A stretch of 64,000 nt of DNA. Origin: Zelopaecilomyces penicillatus (lineage: Eukaryota > Ascomycota > Sordariomycetes > Hypocreales > Pseudodiploosporaceae). Positions 10,741 to 21,923 of this stretch are shown one piece after another. Every line of letters starts with the position of its first letter. Position 1 is the stretch's first letter. Where the stretch lies: NCBI GenBank assembly GCA_005765155.1, contig VCCP01000005.1, positions 3,286,001 to 3,350,000 on the forward strand, written 5' to 3'. Below the pieces are notes generated by a model that searched no databases, was not told where the DNA came from, and worked only from the letters and a program-made list of their open reading frames with translations. The position numbers and the translations under genes were made by a program.

Positions 10741-13700
10741 AATGGTTAGAGCCACGGAGTATGGGGATATGAATGGACTTTTTTTCCTTCTCTTTCAACT
10801 TGCTTGGGCTCGTTTCCGCTTTAATTTGCTAAGCTCATGCCCGTCTCAAGCACCGTCTCAAGTACCGTCTCACTGATGCTTGATCCACTCCTCTACCGAT
10901 CCCCAACGCATGCCACCATCTTGGTTTGAGCCCCAAACGTCTTGGTTAGAAGCAGCACCCAGTAACTGCCTAGAGGTATTTGGGTGATCTACTGGCCGGC
11001 GAGACACTACAAGAAGATGAAGGAAGATACAAGACGGAAACACAGCGGAGGGGCCATACACGCATGGGAGACGTTTGCCATGCAATATTACCTGGTATGA
11101 GCAAAACGAACCCGTTGAGAACTGAAACAATCCCACGGAAGACTACCCGGTTCCCTTGTCTACAGATTCGCTTGATATGGGTATGTCTGTGTATCCTTGT
11201 GGGCGCACCAACACGAGTTTTATTGCGGTTGCACGATGTACAACGCTCCGCAGCGCCCACCCGGCCCGTTGATGTTATTCTTGGAACTATCCGGCACTGT
11301 GTCATGCTCTCCCGAATGCGATACGTTGGCACATTCTGGAAGCCTATGAACGACTATGAACTGAGACCTAATTATTGAGCCACCTGATTCATGCTGTCGG
11401 ACCCGATCTTCTACCTGGAGCACATTAAGTCTCTCTTGACTTATGAGGTCGGCTAAGAATGACACAGGCTCTGAAAAGAGGTATTTCTAGATGCCTGCTG
11501 TGTCTCCCCAGGACTGGGCCACAACCCGCTGCGAAGGATATGGATATGGTAATGCGTAGTGTCCCTAAAGCGGCCCGCTACCGTATTATGAGTGCCGATG
11601 TTGTGTGTCTGATCTACTCGGGCGCGGATACGGACACCTTCCCGGCAAGTAGCGTCTCGCTGCCTTTGATCGTCTAATTAATGGGTAACTTACTTTGGTA
11701 GGTTTGTGTGACTTGCTAGGCGGCAGAAATTGGGCCAAGATTGTAAAGTCCTCCCACTTCCCCTGGCACACGGACACTCGGGAGACACTGCCGTGGTGTC
11801 TGAAAGAACAAAAAGCCGGTGTGCAAAAAGGATGGAAGAGCACCTCTCGTGGTGATTGTTCATTTAACCAGTTTGTTGGGACACGTATTGCCGCCATTTC
11901 GCATCGACACCGTTGGCAACAGCACCAGCAAGGCGAGCCAAGCCCAACGGCATTCTTTTGGCCCCTGCCATGCCAGGATCATACTGGCCGTTTGGGTGGT
12001 GATTCTGGCTGGAGAGGCGGCCCCTGCAAGCCACGAGTTTGGCTGGCCTTTTGTTCGCCACGGAAATTCTCAGCAAAGCCTTACCATCCCCCTAGTCATG
12101 ATGAGCAAAGGCTCAGCGGCCATGACACGTCCATCAGGGAATGGCAAAGAAGGAGCTGCAAGCCTGGCCTGGCCGCATCCCAGGCCGGAAGCACGGCGGA
12201 CCCAAGGATCTGGGTTTTCCTTGGGGGCTGGCGGAATCGAAGTCCCAGAGTTGACCAGTCAAACTGTCAAACTGGCAGGCCTGGGGCTACTCTACTGTCT
12301 GCTAATACTGCCTGCTGTGCTTCGTGTGACGTTGCGCAGTGGGGCATTCGCCAGGCTGGGCAGCTTCAGCCAGTCGGATAACAATGAATGTCGCAATGTA
12401 AACTCACAATGCAGGCAAGACTTCACTTAAATGGCAGGAATGTGTCAATGCAGTCATTCATAACGGACACGGATCCATGTTACTTTGCACTCTCTGAGGA
12501 TCGATGTCCACCGTTGTCGCTGCCCAGACTTCTGTGTGCCGTGCGCTTCGGGAGTAGGATTGCGACAATGGCACCAACATTTCTCACCATTCGTAGCCTA
12601 TTGATAACTCTGTCAGGTAATCCGTTCCCACTGTCACCATATGCATCCTGCAGCCCCCAGCTGAATGCATCCTCAATCGGCATGAACCGTGACCAGGACA
12701 CACGTGGAGTACAACCATCGGGCGTGGTTTGGTTGGAGCCACCAGGGTAGGTCCAACATGGCCATGGACGCCACTTGCGTGAAAATGCCGGAATGGTATC
12801 AGGCCTGCATGAAACGGGCTTTGATGGGGGGTTTGTTACTGTTTGCCTCTTTGGAAACATTGTTATTAACAAGGGAGGTAAGCTTACGCATAATTCGCAC
12901 TGGACTTCATCCACGAGCCTCGTTAAAGAAAAAAATAGGCTTGTTCTTCCTTCTTATTGCAGTCAACACAACGCCTCAGATGCGCTTGGACGTGATTAAC
13001 TGTCATGAGCTGGCCAGGTATTTATGAAACCCCTTCCTCGCCTTCTAAGAAGCAGCCACCCGCGCCGAAACCCACTGCAATAGATACTGCTTTCTCCTCC
13101 ATCGCACCGTTCCGTCATACAAATACTTTTACGGACTGCGTTTAGACCGCTCATGAGGTTGCGTTTGCTGCACATTTGGCCGCCATTTAAGACTTGAATG
13201 GTAAATGGTGACAAGTTACAACATGCTACAACCGGTCGGTTTACAGGTGGTACAACAACGAAACCTCCAATAGCCATTTCACTGTGAGTGTTATCTGTGT
13301 ATGTTTTTCTCTGTCCCTACTTGGATGTAAATATCACAGTTAATCCCAACGTGCCCCTTCGTTGATTGCGCCTTGTAACCAGATTGATAGGACATCTCCT
13401 GTTAACATGCCCCCTGCTAGGCCTAGCTTCCGGCCCAATCGCGACTTTCCGCGGCGGAGTCCTGCAGGTACGAGTAGGACCAGAACCACCACAGCCAACA
13501 CGGTCGCGCGTTGTCTGCTAGCCAATTCAGGCTCATCTCTCCTGGCCCACCGTGAAGCCGTTCTCCATGTTGGTATTAGCGCATATGCATCAAGACGCGT
13601 GGCGCTGCATGGAAGCCTTCTAGAAGGAACGCCAGTCCTGATTAGGAGGTTGACGAAAAGTCACGTCGTGTATTTTGACAGTGCCAATATGGGAATGAAG

Positions 13701-16606
13701 ACTTTTCTCCACTGTTTGACGTTTTTATCTAGGAACTTGGCGGTCTTCCCTCCAGGGGGAGGGGGTGGCATTCTGTACTTGTACATGTTTTGGTGAGCAA
13801 GAAGTCGGAGCTAACGTTTACTTTTCCCTTGTCATGTCTGCTGTGCCTGGATGACTTGTTGTGTTCGCCGTCGTTAGCGCTGGACGCTCATGCTTTCCAG
13901 TCCAGCCACCTTGCCAATATGATGCTCATCACTCCGTGCTCTGTATAGGTGTACAGATACAGGCACGAATAATTGTGCAAGACAGGAGAAGAAGCATTTT
14001 CGGCCAATCTCGTGCGTTTTCGTTCGCCGCATGTCGGTGAGATGACAACGCAACCGATAGCCGGCTCTAGTTATTTGGGCCATTTATTTCCGGCTGGGAA
14101 CACAACGGCCTGGAAGCCTTCCGGGACCAAGCCTTGGGGCTAGATTCGTGATCGATCATTACAACACCTACAACGGCAACGGCACCTGAGACGGGAAGAC
14201 GGATAGCGACCACAGCAAATTTGGGTGTAATTGCGACTCCTGGGACTCGCAGAGAGGACGAAGATCCCTATTGTACAAACGAACAGATGCAGATCCATAA
14301 GGCACACGTAGATGTATTGCAAACGGGGATATTGCGCGAATGTATTCCATGTACAGATAGATCCAGCTTGACTCGTCCCGTAGCTTACATGTTTGCCCAT
14401 GACCCTTCGAACAGTAATAAATCGAAGTTTTCACAAACCATTCAACCATTGCAAAGTAAATTTGTGACGGACTACTCCGTAGAGCTACTTGCTGAGGGCA
14501 GAGCTAGGACGGTTAGACTAATCAGAACCCATGCCGTCGTTCCTGCAGTAGCCGGATGCGGCAAGCTTTCCCCAGCCCATAATGAGTCTTGAAACAGGGG
14601 CAATTTTGACCGGCTTCTCGGCTGGATACCGAGGACCTGGCGCTGGGCACCCGCCGCGCATCGACGCGCGCTGGAGCCCATTGCCCTACATGGTTGCCTA
14701 GGTAGGTACGTAGTAGGCGTACACAGCGCTCCAGTGTCTCGTCAGTTCCTGTATTCCATAGATGTGTACTACCTACCTACCTACCTACAAAGGGAATATT
14801 ACAGCGCAGTCTGCAAGTTCCTGCAGCGACGCATGCTGTTCCATGTGCTCACTGCATGATGCCTCTCGGTGAAGCCCAGGTAGACCACTTGCACCCTTGC
14901 CCTTGCCGATTTGTAGCGTCCAATCGCGTCACGGCCCAAGATCGGAACAGGAGAAGACTTCAATGCAATGCTCAGTGAGCACATAGATAGTAGGTAGTAC
15001 TTCTTTTGACAATGTAATACGTTGTAGATACTGTAGTTGGCGCCGCTTTTGATACCATCAGGTTGACGTATCAAACCAGCAAATGAGCATCATCACATAC
15101 CTAGGTACCTAGTTAGGATGGCCTGCCCATTGCTCCTGCTCATTCCTTTTTGGATCAGTCATGTGCTTTTTGTCGCGGGATTCCATCCTACTCACTGATA
15201 CCAGGTAATTAATTTACCTTATTATTGTGCGTGCTGCACTCTGTAAATAACTCCCTACAAAAATAATCACTGTACCTGTACCTGTGAGCGATAGCGTCAC
15301 GAGTCAAACGGTAATACGGAACAGCTGTGGGAGCCAATGGGTCTTTCTTCCGCCGTCTCAGTGTTTTCTTTTCCTTGGGATCCTTTTTTTTTTAGAAAAG
15401 GGTTGGCTGGATCTTTGCTCATCCGACACTACGCCATCTTCCGTAATCACCCACGCCCCCCCCCCTATAACCTCTGCAAGTTACCCCAGCGGGTGCAGGA
15501 GACACCGGCAAGCGCAGACCACCAGAAAGAGGTTTTTTCCATGTCTTCACATGTGTGATGTAAGTACTCCTCACCCATGATGCTCAATTGCTCATCATTC
15601 AGAGTGTTTCATCTACGTGGAAGGCTTGGCACAACAAGGACATTTGCACGGGCCTCGTGTCTGCACCGTTTTCCTGGAACCTCGTAGAGCCTGCTGCGCC
15701 TTATTGCCGAGAGAGTGGCAAGGTGGCAATGCAATACCCCTGGCTGCCATGAAGTCACGACAGCCGATCACAACAACAGTCGTTCTGGGCGACGCCAGCC
15801 CTTCTTTTTTTTTTTTTTTGAGCCATATTGTGTGCGAAGCAACCTGTCAAAGTAACTACGCGGGATCATATCTTGATTCACGGTGTAATACTAGGGACTG
15901 TGTAATGCGACCAAGGACAGACGCCGTAAGCAGGGCCGTCCTATTCCGGGTCATGTCCCAGAAGGCGAGGCGAACTTCCTTTTTGGAACATCATATCGGC
16001 GCTCTGGTACGGGTTCAGCGGATCGTCTGTACTGTACTCCATCTACTACGTAGGTATGTACTCAACTTACCGACTCACGGTTTCTGCCACTGCCAAGGGT
16101 GAGAACCCTTTGCATCTGCGACTGGGATCTTGTGGGCCTAATTGGAGCAATCAGATGTTCGTCCGCCCTCTTGGTCCTGCTTAGTTCATCGTCTATCTGT
16201 GCCAAAGGCATGGGCATTCTTTGATCCCCAACCACGCCCGTTCAAATGCCAGGCTAGATTTGCCGAGATTACAGCATGGACCTGCAGTCCGAGTACACGG
16301 AAATGGCGTGGTATAGCTAGCCTACATAGTACTTGCCTACCTCTTCCGAATCTTTACTTGCTTTTCCTTTCCCCAGCACCAGCGAGTCAGGTCCATCAGG
16401 ACATTGGGCGTTCCAGCCATGATGCATGCCACATGTCATCCATTCCACAAACTCTTCGAGCACAGTTCCTTGCCTCTAAACTGAGTGGGAACCCCCCCTC
16501 GCGCCGCCGCCGATGTGATAATTACTACCCCCCTACAGAGGGCTTGCAAAGTTTGCTAATAATCCAGTTCAATAAAACAAACATGTAGTAAAATGTCCAT
16601 TGATGC

Positions 16607-17240
16607 TTACTTATTCAAATTTCTATAGATTCCTAGATACAGTTACATATTGACAGGTGGAGATGTCTATATGTAACCTCTTGGAGTTGTCATGGTTGTC
16701 CTATCCTTTACCCCGGTTACCATTCTGATTTCAACGGTGTTCCAATTATCAAGTATCGTTCGTCTGGCTATCATGCAAGAGGACTCACCTCCACATTGCT
16801 CAGAGTCCATCGTTTGGGGAACCATCTAGTTGTGGATCGCGTTGCTGGGGCTAGATGTCAAAGTGGTCCTATTATAATACATTGCTCTCGTAACCACCCC
16901 TTCCAGAAGAACCAGACGAACTACTGGATGCTCCATCTTGTTCTACGGTAGTCCTAACGAGCCATAAAAACCATAGTGGTTGGTCATGATTAGAGCCCTG
17001 GCTATATTAAGCTCTAATCGACGATACGTAAATGGTTCTACTAGGCATCACCAGTACTTATGATGCCAACAACTTGTGAGTTTAAATGCTTTCTTTTCGC
17101 AATATCACTAGGCACATCTTCTCACACAACCACACTCTCCTAAATATTGACCCACCACACTTATTTCCACTACCCGTTGGCTTGGATCTCCAGATAATCG
17201 CCGAGCCGTCGGCCCCGCCATGACCGTCAGAAGGAATTGG
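16607..17240 (-). pseudogene. Decayed unknown protein gene with several nonsense codons and a frameshift
   Basis: Read on the minus strand, about 620 bases translate into protein-like blocks broken by stops: VWWVNI, then ESVVV, EDVPSDIAKRKHLNSQVVGI, ISTGDA; after a probable one-base deletion near 17050, LVEPFTYRRLELNIARAL, MTNHYGFYGSLGLP, NKMEHPVVRLVLLEGVVTRA, MYYNRTTLTSSPSNAIHN, MVPQTMDSEQCGG, DNWNTVEIRMVTG and a final stop at 16607. The breaks are mostly TAG, TAA and one TGA where CAG, CAA or CGA would fit, the pattern left by C-to-T mutation such as RIP. Base composition is more AT-rich than the flanks. I do not know the family. The open frame 17398-17802 on the same strand may be its N-terminal part. 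Confidence 0.6.
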
Positions 17241-17394
17241 TAGCATTTCCCTGTCTCTGACTAGTCTACGGCAGAAACGTTCACAGTGGGAGAATATGTC
17301 GATAGGTTGGGTACTGACGGCCCTCGTGGCGCCGGGGAAAGCTTCCGCCCTGCTCACGGAGCTTTCTATACTATTTCCAGCATTGGTGGTTAGG

Positions 17395-17802
17395 TTAGGT
17401 TCCAAAAGTCGGTAATTTTAAAATAAAAAAATTTACTCTAATGTCAATCAGGGTCTCATAAAGCCTGGGTGGAGTCGTATGAGCAGGGGGGCTTGGCCAG
17501 GTACTGTTATAGCCTTCTGGAAGCAGATCTACAGCAACTACCAAGCAGGGATCGTTTCTGCTTCTCCCTGCGTTTTCAAAGACATAATATCCTGTTACGA
17601 ATACGTAGAAACCAGTGTCTATTGGAGAGATTGCCCTGTCCGTGCTGCCGGGCCCAGGCTGTAGGTAGTCGCACACTTTCGACGTGTGAGCCTTGCTTCC
17701 GGAATCAACAACAATTAACGCCAAGCTGCCAGCGTGCTGGTAATTTGCGTATTCGATGGCTTGGGTGTGTTGCCCAAGCAATGAGTAACAACACGTAGGC
17801 AA
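17395..17802 (-). pseudogene. Open frame upstream of the decayed gene, possible N-terminal remnant
   Basis: This 135-codon frame begins with TTG, not ATG. It has a protein-like middle (DTGFYVFVTGYYVFENAGR, then CLVVAVDLLPEGYNSTWPS) and ends in the AT-rich stretch around 17400-17425. It lies just upstream, on the same strand, of the stop-ridden gene remnant and could be its 5' exon. A GTAAAT donor candidate follows the codons for ETLIDIR, but no acceptor in the right phase was found. No family was recognised. A chance frame is the main alternative. Confidence 0.3.
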
Positions 17803-18730
17803 AAAAAAAATTAAAAAAAAATTAAAGAAAATTCGCTTAGGGTGGTCCGTTCCCGGGCAGCTTGCGGGATGTCCGTTGGCATGTGGAACTATGTGCCGAT
17901 AAGTGTAGCAAGTGTAGGTATGCTTGGTATGTTAGCGCTGCTCTGCCCCGTGCATTCGATGTGAGAGTTTAGGTTTGGGACATGCAGCTCGGAGACGGAG
18001 CTCAACAAGCCTGGGGTCTTTTTTTGGGTATGATTCAGGTAAGCTGATCATGGGCTGGTGGTACGGCGAACGATGGGCCCGACCATGGTCGCAGGGCGCA
18101 TGTTTTGTAACCAATACGGTTGTGCCAAACCGAGAGAATGGTACGATGGCTGCCAAACTGAACCAATAATGGCTCAAACAAGAGCGCCTTAAGGAGCAAG
18201 GAGTATGGAGTAAAAAGTATTCAATTCCAAGATCGCCTGTAACCCAAAATACAGCTTGCCATAAGGCGCGAAGCGAAGTTTCACTCCGAAATTCTAGGGT
18301 AGTCTGTACATTTATCACGACTCAGTGATGCTGAATATTCTTTTCGAGGATTCCTTCAGAGGCATTAGGTGAAATATTATTAGGCCATGTAATATTAGTA
18401 GCTATGAACAATCAAACGCTGGCTAAAAATCCTGATGAACCTGTCTGCTGGTTTTGTGATTGGATGGGACCAATAGCTTTGGGGAAAGGTCTTTCGCTGC
18501 ATTGTAGAGTAATTACCTGAAGCACCATCACTTTGATCCACCCACCTATCCAGACTCAGCCTGGCTTCCAACCCCGCCACACCCGCCGTGACGCAACATC
18601 ATCGCGAATCAGCAACCAGGGAAGCTCTTTAGCACAAGCTCTCAAGACACCCAACCAAATATACATCTCAACGTTGACAACGACCAGACCCCTTAAGCCA
18701 CGGCGAAGCGTCCCGACCAGATACAGAGCA
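17803..18730. other. Intergenic, ARPC5 promoter side
   Basis: Two A-rich runs with interspersed TT lie at about 17800-17830. No convincing gene is present. The last 200 bases are the likely ARPC5 promoter and leader. Confidence 0.55.
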
Positions 18731-19545
18731 ATGTCAATCATCCAGCAGCACACCAGCGCGACGCTGAGCGACGCCTGGCGCACCATCAACATCGATGCCC
18801 TCACCGAAGACTCAAGCCTCAACTTTGACACGTCGACCCTGCACCCCCCACAGCCAGAGGTCAGCGAAGCAGAGGTCCGACAGCTCGCGGGCCAAATCAG
18901 GCAGCTTCTGAGAGGGGGAGATGCTGAGGGCGCCATGCGAGGATGTCTGGAGACTCCAGTTTACAACGGAACGGATGCTGCAAAGGTACGAGATCCCCTC
19001 GAACTCCTCCCCGGGTCCTGAGACAGGCGAGGAAGCGGTCGGAACTACCGGCAACATCTGCTAACGAAACCCCGTGGCCCTATAGGAGGCACATTTGCAA
19101 ACGATTGTCGAAGTTCTCCAGTCCATCAAGGCCAGTGACATGAGCCCACTGTTGAGGGGCATCTACGAGTCAGAGGGCGGCAGCGATTGCTTGGATGTTC
19201 TGATGAAGTATATGTGAGTGGCTAAATACCCCAACCCAACGCCAGATTGAAGCTACACATACATATACACGTAACATATAATGGAGGAACAATAGCTGAC
19301 CGACCATGACACTCGGTAGTTACAAGGGAATGGCTATGGGCCATGCTGGCAGCGCTTTGAAGACACCCTCCAGAGTTACGCCCCAGTCCACCGGTGGTTT
19401 CAGTCAGATCGGAGGACGACCCGGCGTCTCAAACGAGCCAGCCGCGGCCGGCATGAGTGTGCTGTTGAGCTGGCATGAGAAGCTGGTCGAGGTAGCTGGA
19501 CAGGGCTGCATTGGGCGGACGATGACGGATTGTCGCAGGGTGTAG
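18731..19545 (+). CDS. ARPC5: Arp2/3 complex subunit 5 (p16-Arc)
   Basis: This is the smallest subunit of the Arp2/3 complex, which nucleates branched actin at endocytic patches. Three exons are inferred: 18731-18985, 19086-19213 and 19320-19545, giving 202 residues, usual for fungal ARPC5. Seen in sequence: DAWRTINIDALTEDSSLNFD near the N-terminus, EAEVRQLAGQIRQLLRGGDA, the second exon LQTIVEVLQSIKASDMSPLL, and KYIYKGMA formed across the second splice (AT|T). The C-terminal exon carries LLSWHEKLVEVAGQGCIGR. An in-frame ATG lies 198 bases upstream, but the family's N-terminus begins close to the DAWRTINID block, so 18731 is preferred. The gene is convergent with the NDUFAF5-like gene, with 273 bases between their stops. 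Confidence 0.93.
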
Positions 19546-19818
19546 AGAAGCTGCTTTACCTGGTCGATGCATACATGGCATGTTTTTGTCTTTCTTTCTT
19601 TTCTGGCGCTCAAGGTGACGAAGCGTCTCGTCACGAAAGGGGGAAAATGGGCCACAAAAGGGTCTTGACACTAGACGTTGATCTCCTGAACAATATGGTC
19701 ACATTGACTCGGCCCAAACAATAGCTTTACAAATCATACACTTAACCAGTGCATCTCACCCGGGGATCTGGCCGCGTTGGTGAGATGCTACCTTGGCACT
19801 GGTAACGCATCACGATAT

Positions 19819-21006
19819 CTACTTTTTCTCCAGTATACCCTTTAAACTTGTCTCCCCGCTGCCTCTGGCAAGCGGTTGGGGCTGGTCAGTACCTTCTCGC
19901 CAACCAATCATGAAAATGATTCTAAAAGTTGCGGGAATGGACCCGTCTGGATTTCCATGAAGCTCACGATAGATGGCTTCATTTGCAAGCAGAACATCTC
20001 TGCCAATGGGCCCCATTTCCCGACCAAGAATGGCGTTGCTTTCTCCCATGGCCTGAAGATCCTGCATCAAGGCAAATGTGTCAGGATAGTCAACAATGAT
20101 ATCGTCGACATCCACTGTCAGCATCTTGAAGCCTGCCTTTTGTAGCAGCCCACCAATGTCTCGGACATCTGCCAACGGCGACACATGGGGAGACATGCCG
20201 CCTCTCCTCTCCTGCTCTGCAAGCTGCAGAGATGTGCGCAGCTCAAACAGAGTATCTCCACCAAGCATAGCACCGATGAATGGACTGTCGGGCTTCAGCA
20301 CGTTGTTGATTTGCGACAACACCCCTGGCAGATCGTTGATCCAATGCATGCTTAGCGAGCTCAAGACCAGATCAAAAGATTGGGGTTCAAAAGGGAGCAT
20401 TTCTTCATCTTCCAAGACTTGACGGGTGATCTTGAGCTCCTTGTTGAAGTCGTGATTAATATCTCGGTAAAGGCTAGTCTCAGATGAATCGGCCGCCACG
20501 AGCTCAGATATGCGAGTAGCCAACGGTGAAGGCACCGGAGAGGACGGATCCGGGTCTGGGTTGTCTTTCGTCAAGGCTCGCGCTATGTTGCATGAATTGG
20601 CGCCCAAGTCTAGTACCTTTGGAAAGTGGCGATTGATGTCCTAAAGCTCCCCTTAGGTTAGTTATTACAATGGTTCTGCAAAGCATCACGAGCTCCTCGA
20701 CAAACAGCCTAGGTGCACATGTGTACCTACAAGCAACCTCTCCACCACTCGCATAGCAACCTCGTCTTTCAGGTAGTCCGCCTGGCGACTCTCCTCAGGC
20801 TTAGAAGCAGCACGCTCTTTTTGGAGCCATTTCGCTCGACGATTGAAAACCTGGAATCTTGGCGCACCGGTAGCTACACCTGCATAGCTTCGACGACTGG
20901 ACACAGCGACGGAGACGGTCCTGCTGATGCTGATGTTGTTACTGAGACAGGGCAGCCTCGTCAAGCTCTTGCTCATTGCCGAGAGCGGCGGTATGCATTT
21001 CGACAT
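19819..21006 (-). CDS. NDUFAF5-like mitochondrial methyltransferase (complex I assembly)
   Basis: This class I SAM-dependent methyltransferase fold protein resembles NDUFAF5 (C20orf7), a mitochondrial matrix factor for early complex I assembly that hydroxylates an arginine of NDUFS7 in animals. Exons are 21006-20731 and 20640-19819, with a GT-AG intron between, giving 365 residues. The first 45 residues are Arg/Ser-rich and lack acidic residues, as in a mitochondrial presequence. Then come FQVFNRRAKWLQKERAA (the family's start), motif I VLDLGANSCNIAR near residue 101, LPFEPQSFDLVLSSLSMHWI, INNVLKPDSPFIGAMLGGDT, and RDIGGLLQKAGFKMLTVDVD. A second in-frame ATG lies ten codons in and could be used. 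The 917 bases upstream are shared with AP-2 alpha. Confidence 0.9.
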
Positions 21007-21923
21007 GTCAGTGCAGTCTTCAAGCAGATCAACAGACAGCCATGGATATGTCTTTGGAGACGATGGGAGAAGTCCGGGTCATTGATGAATCTTTGGTGTA
21101 CTACCAATGCTTTTAAAGACTGTGCGTTGCGACGCGACAATACTTTGAAATACAGTAAAATTGTGTGGCGGTCCTATGTAACTGTAATGCCTGTACCTAC
21201 AGCGGCGTACCTACCGCCTTAAGAGATGCCACTTCGTTGTAGGTACTTGCCAGCTCAAAATATCACCTGTTATAGTACCGACTTTAGGTGTAGCGGTCGT
21301 GAACCAGTCTAAATTTCACTGCTCAGCACCAATCAATTGCTCCGTTCTCCGTGTTAGCCCATGTCATTTGCCAAATTATGAACTCCCCAGCTGCAGCTAC
21401 GTATCGCTATCATTCGTTGCAAGAGCCACCACCTACTCCACTTCCATCATACCCAAGCTTCTACAGTTGCACCACGGCGCGAACCTTCACCCTTTCACCC
21501 CTTGGCTTCTTTTGCGGTGACAACTTCCAGGTTGCCTCGATTACTTTGAGCAGAACCACGTCGTAATAACGCTCCATCATTCGACGCATATACTCACATA
21601 TTAGCGACTTGTTTGCACCCACAGAAGACGTCCTGTTACTAGCCGGACCCTTGCTCGATTCTAGCTTCCGCCAACTCCGTCCACCCCTCTACCTCTCGCT
21701 CGACGACATCGATGCTGGCCGCCTGAGCCAGACTGGCTTCGTAGCTTGACTATGACATCTCCGCGATAGGTGATTTGGTGTTTGGCAAAGCTTTATCGCT
21801 ACAGACATACGCGCACTTTTTGCCGAATCCCCGTCTCGCCATCACACATATTCATTACCTTGCGCATTTGATCGACAGTAAAAGGGGGGCAACTTTGCCG
21901 AAGAACAACAACCATCAGCCACC
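21007..21923. promoter_or_regulatory. Divergent promoter region, NDUFAF5-like / AP-2 alpha
   Basis: This 917-base gap lies between two genes transcribed outwards, so both promoters must lie here. It contains CTACAG/GTAGGTAC motifs near 21190-21250 and a pyrimidine-rich leader before the AP-2 alpha start. No reading frame is credible. Confidence 0.55.

Larger units (their letters stand above)
7100..16600. other. Long gene-poor stretch, no convincing gene
   Basis: Nine and a half kilobases hold only overlapping short frames on both strands with no recognisable motif, signal peptide or family block. The stretch is rich in simple repeats, in TACCTA/GGTAGGTA motifs (around 7621, 10090, 10505, 14700, 14770, 15100) and in TACGGAGTA-like motifs (7451, 7611, 14473). 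It could contain regulatory DNA or non-coding transcripts, which cannot be recognised here by eye. Confidence 0.55.

Noticed and set aside
11695..12430. Two overlapping plus-strand frames of 228 and 203 codons
   Set aside because: Neither has a recognisable domain, helix or strand periodicity, or a credible promoter; they overlap in different phases. Trp/Arg/Ser/Cys-heavy composition is that of non-coding GC-balanced DNA.
18533..18730. In-frame upstream ATG extending ARPC5 by 66 residues
   Set aside because: The extension is unlike any ARPC5 N-terminus, while MSIIQQHTSATLSDAWRTIN at 18731 fits the family length.
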